From an uncultured Granulosicoccus sp. (GTDB lineage Bacteria > Pseudomonadota > Gammaproteobacteria > Granulosicoccales > Granulosicoccaceae), in the NCBI GenBank assembly GCA_947499955.1, contig CANMQI010000004.1, forward strand, positions 215,318-279,317: a stretch of 64,000 nt of DNA, in the 5' to 3' direction. Shown piece by piece: positions 61,496 to 64,000 of this stretch. Both the position numbers and the translations under genes were made by a program. The notes beneath the pieces were generated by a model. It did not search any database and had not been told where the DNA came from. It was given only the letters and a program-made list of their open reading frames with translations. Every line of letters starts with the position of its first letter. Positions within the stretch are counted from its first letter, which is position 1.

Positions 61496-64000
61496 CTATA
61501 GATCGATCTCTACGACACCACCGTCCTTCAGGGCCCGTGACTGACACAGGATCATGGTCGTTTCGCGTTGCGATTTCGACAGAACGAAATCACGATGCTC
61601 GACATCCCCTGCATTCAGAGTGCATTTGCATACGCCGCAGATGCCGTCGCTGCACTTGACGTCCACGGCTATGCCGTTTTCATTCAATACATCGGCTGCA
61701 CTCTTGTCCGCTGGTACACAGAACTGCTGGCCACTGCGTGACAGTTTCAACGAGAATTCGTGGTTGATATACTCCGGTTGCTCAGGCACCGAGAAATATT
61801 CCAGATGGCGTGCCTCTTCGGGAAAGCCGGCTTGTTCGGCGGCGTGCATGACACTGTCCATGTAGCGACTGGCACCGCAGGTGTAGATGTGCCAGCCATT
61901 CATGTAACCACTCAAGGCATGCTCAAGATCAAGGCGACTGCCTTCATCACTGATGTGCAGGCACACCTTGTCATGCCAGGGAGTCTTGGCCAGATCATCG
62001 AGAAAACCCATGGAGGCACGAGAACGACCCGAGTAGTGCATGATGAAATCGCGACCCTGTGCGTGCAGTTCATGGGCCATGGCAATCATTGGTGTGATAC
62101 CGATGCCACCGCCCATGAGAAAGCATTTGCTGGCCTCGGTCGACAGCGGGAAGTGGTTGATGGGCCTGGAGATGAACAGCTTGCGGCCCGGGGTGAAGAT
62201 ACGGTGCAACAAGGCCGAGCCTCCGCGGCCGCCATCCTCTCGCAATACGCCTATCTGGTAGCATGAACGATTGGCAGGATTACCGGACATGGAGTATTGC
62301 CGCAGATACTCCGGGGCGACCACCAGGTCCAGGTGCGCGCCGGCTTGCCATTCGGGCAGCTCGCCGCCGTGTACCGGCTTGAACTCGTATTTCGAGATAC
62401 CTTCCGCCATCGTTTCTGCGCGACTGATTTCCACCTGAATGACGGGGCTTTCGCCTTCTGCGGTATAGCGATGGACGACTGAGCTGTCGCCTGCATCCAG
62501 CCGGGCCTTGTACTCCCGAGCCGAGATCATCGCCTTGTAGGCTTCGATTCCCGCCTCACGATCCATGGGAAACGGGTAGGGATAGGGATGCGGCGCAAGG
62601 GGGGCCGGGTAGACAGCCAGCGTCTGGTCTTTGAACTTCAGGTCCAGATCCTTCTGCAAGCCGCGTTGATTGACAGGCCTGGTGGTGGGACGGTAACCAC
62701 CGTCCTCGTTGATCTCGAGGTCCCACCACCACTTCTTGACCGGGTTGAGGCTGCCGTTGTCCACGGCGTCGTCCAGCTTGCTCAGCAGGGGCGCCATTTT
62801 CGGGATGTTCATGGCTGCCCAGCGAAAAGGCGATTCCTTGAAGATCCCTTCCAGATTCCACGGGCAGGTTTTCATGCATCGACCACACATGGCGCCGCCC
62901 GGTGTGGTGATCCGGTAGGTAGTGCATTTCTGGCTGTCGGACTTCCAGATCTCGTAGCCGTTGAACATGGTTTTCGGGCCGGCGGTGATGGCGCCCGACG
63001 GGCATTCACGTGCGCACTTGTTGCAGCTCTCGCAAAAGGTCTGCAAACCGAAATCGATCGGTTTGTCGTGTGTCATCGGCAGATCGGTGGTGACCGTTCC
63101 GGATTTCAGACGAGGCCCGAGGTAGGGGTTCAGAATGACCTCGCCAATGCGGCTGACTTCGCCAAGTCCCGACAGCAGCATCAACGGGGGTTGCAGTACT
63201 TCACCGTCCATGACGGTATGTGCCTTGGCGCTGTAACCCAGATTGCGGATCTGCTTGGCGATGACGCCGCCGAGCAGCGAGAATCTGAGATAGGCGCGCA
63301 TGGACTGCGCCACGGCGATCCAGTCATCGCCGGAGGAGCCATCCATGGTTTCATAACCCTGGTCGATGACCATGCTGATGGCCTGGTCATGCGGCGGCTC
63401 CAGGACTTCGCCGCGAGCATCATGGCTGTACCATGTCCATTCCGGACAGCGCGATATGCCGACGGCATCGATGCCCAGAAAGTAGCTGGTCGCCTTGACG
63501 AGCTTGGCGGCCTCGGCCGGATCCAGTTGCACTCTGTCCGCTGAAGGGGTGCCGTCCTGCAGCAGGACAAAGGCACCCAGTGCTCGTCTCTGTGCCATTG
63601 AAGGCGCAGCCTTGCGAACGTAGTGGCCTCCCTTGGCAGCGTCCTGCAGCTTCTTTCCCATATCGCCGAACTGCGCTCGTGCAAACATGTCAGCACGTTT
63701 GGGCACACGCGCAACCCGAAGCTCGTCGATGAAGGTGGTTGGCTCTTCCACTCGCTTGAGACGTTCGAAGGGATGCGCACCATCAACGAAGCGTCGCCTG
63801 GCATAGGGCACCGCATTAGCGGCATTCTTGTTCGAGCGGGTGCCCAGCTTCCAGGTCAGGCCAAAGGCTGAAGCAGGCTGTTCCGCTAGCGGCAGCAACG
63901 GCTGATCACTTGACAGTTCGAACGTGGTCGTGACTGCGGAAAGACCAAACCGGGTGCCGATGTAGGGATGGTTCAGTTCGCCGTTTTCCACAGTCGCCAA
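61496..64000 (-). CDS. rdhA: Reductive dehalogenase fused to flavin/2Fe-2S reductase (partial at window edge)
   Basis: At least 834 residues, open at the window's right edge, so the N-terminus may be missing (numbering starts from the edge). Residues about 130-385 are an RdhA-type cobalamin domain with two ferredoxin motifs: C323-x2-C326-x2-C329-x3-C333 and C359-x12-C372-x2-C375-x3-C379. Y237 and K299 are candidate catalytic residues; their 62-residue spacing equals, as I recall, that of Y426/K488 in NpRdhA. Residues 510-834 are a phthalate-dioxygenase-reductase module: RQYS (567-570) for flavin, GGGIGITPM (630-638) for NAD(P)H, and a plant-type 2Fe-2S site C783, C788, C791, C819. No Tat signal is seen. 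This is a self-sufficient catabolic dehalogenase as in BhbA. An epoxyqueuosine reductase is excluded by the fusion and size. Confidence 0.88.
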   Translation of the reverse strand: MATVENGELNHPYIGTRFGLSAVTTTFELSSDQPLLPLAEQPASAFGLTWKLGTRSNKNAANAVPYARRRFVDGAHPFERLKRVEEPTTFIDELRVARVPKRADMFARAQFGDMGKKLQDAAKGGHYVRKAAPSMAQRRALGAFVLLQDGTPSADRVQLDPAEAAKLVKATSYFLGIDAVGISRCPEWTWYSHDARGEVLEPPHDQAISMVIDQGYETMDGSSGDDWIAVAQSMRAYLRFSLLGGVIAKQIRNLGYSAKAHTVMDGEVLQPPLMLLSGLGEVSRIGEVILNPYLGPRLKSGTVTTDLPMTHDKPIDFGLQTFCESCNKCARECPSGAITAGPKTMFNGYEIWKSDSQKCTTYRITTPGGAMCGRCMKTCPWNLEGIFKESPFRWAAMNIPKMAPLLSKLDDAVDNGSLNPVKKWWWDLEINEDGGYRPTTRPVNQRGLQKDLDLKFKDQTLAVYPAPLAPHPYPYPFPMDREAGIEAYKAMISAREYKARLDAGDSSVVHRYTAEGESPVIQVEISRAETMAEGISKYEFKPVHGGELPEWQAGAHLDLVVAPEYLRQYSMSGNPANRSCYQIGVLREDGGRGGSALLHRIFTPGRKLFISRPINHFPLSTEASKCFLMGGGIGITPMIAMAHELHAQGRDFIMHYSGRSRASMGFLDDLAKTPWHDKVCLHISDEGSRLDLEHALSGYMNGWHIYTCGASRYMDSVMHAAEQAGFPEEARHLEYFSVPEQPEYINHEFSLKLSRSGQQFCVPADKSAADVLNENGIAVDVKCSDGICGVCKCTLNAGDVEHRDFVLSKSQRETTMILCQSRALKDGGVVEIDL

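Noticed and set aside
61496..64000. Epoxyqueuosine reductase (QueG)
   Set aside because: QueG is about 380 residues with no fused flavin/NAD(P)H reductase and no plant-type 2Fe-2S domain; the Tyr/Lys spacing fits dehalogenases better.

Overview
The window looks like a chromosomal segment of a free-living, probably marine, aerobic gammaproteobacterium. Base composition is moderately GC-rich by eye. Supporting genes are a YqjD/YqjE/YqjK-like cluster, an acetate activation and uptake locus with a CrbS-like sensor, an FNR/Anr-type operator beside an Hsp20 gene, and many peptide, amide and sugar uptake systems. A Granulosicoccus-like organism would fit, but that is only a guess from gene content. 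I saw no rRNA, tRNA, CRISPR array, intact insertion sequence or prophage. Nearly all of the window reads as ordinary densely coding chromosome.

Layout. 0.2-3.5 kb: a minus-strand YqjE/YqjD/YqjK-like envelope-stress operon ending in a small DHp-only histidine-kinase-like protein, then a homocysteine S-methyltransferase-family gene and a TetR regulator. 3.5-8.5 kb: an 800-base palindrome-rich region, then acs, a DUF4212 small subunit and an acetate-type sodium:solute symporter, closed by a strong terminator. 8.6-18.4 kb: two DUF294/CBS nucleotidyltransferase-like proteins, a DnaQ-like exonuclease, a LysE exporter, a symporter-kinase of CrbS type, a small membrane protein and a receiver-only protein. 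This looks like one acetate sensing and signalling locus. 17.5-24.4 kb: an NCS1-permease/histidine-kinase/receiver hybrid with its LuxR-type regulator, divergent from formamidase (fmdA), fmdB and an AmiS/UreI channel. The whole reads as an amide-sensing and use module. 24.4-33.8 kb: a GntR regulator, two M20 deacylases enclosing a complete DppABCD-type peptide importer, and a cupin. 33.8-41.7 kb: a minus-strand operon of a VTT membrane protein, a six-hairpin glycosidase, a GT4 glycosyltransferase and a very unusual phosphodiesterase-EEP fusion, followed by a phosphoribosyltransferase. 42-44.2 kb: Hsp20 and a Fic AMP-transferase with its own repeat operator.

44.5-56.3 kb is a complete catabolic island: GntR regulator, split UxaA-type dehydratase, HpcH aldolase, aldehyde dehydrogenase, enolase-superfamily dehydratase, four-gene sugar ABC importer, aldo-keto reductase and amidohydrolase-type lactonase. 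Read in order of chemistry this is a non-phosphorylative pathway (aldose to lactone to aldonate to 2-keto-3-deoxy acid to pyruvate plus an aldehyde) of the L-fucose/L-rhamnose type. 56.3-58.4 kb holds a DUF2946-like secreted protein and a PepSY membrane protein. 58.5-61.3 kb holds a 34-bp tandem repeat, a PhyH dioxygenase, a shikimate-dehydrogenase-like protein and a second HpcH aldolase.

The most notable gene lies at the right edge (61.5-64.0 kb, minus strand, cut by the window). It is a reductive dehalogenase with two ferredoxin-type 4Fe-4S motifs, fused to a complete phthalate-dioxygenase-reductase-like flavin/NAD(P)H/2Fe-2S module. This is the architecture of a self-sufficient, non-respiratory (catabolic) reductive dehalogenase.
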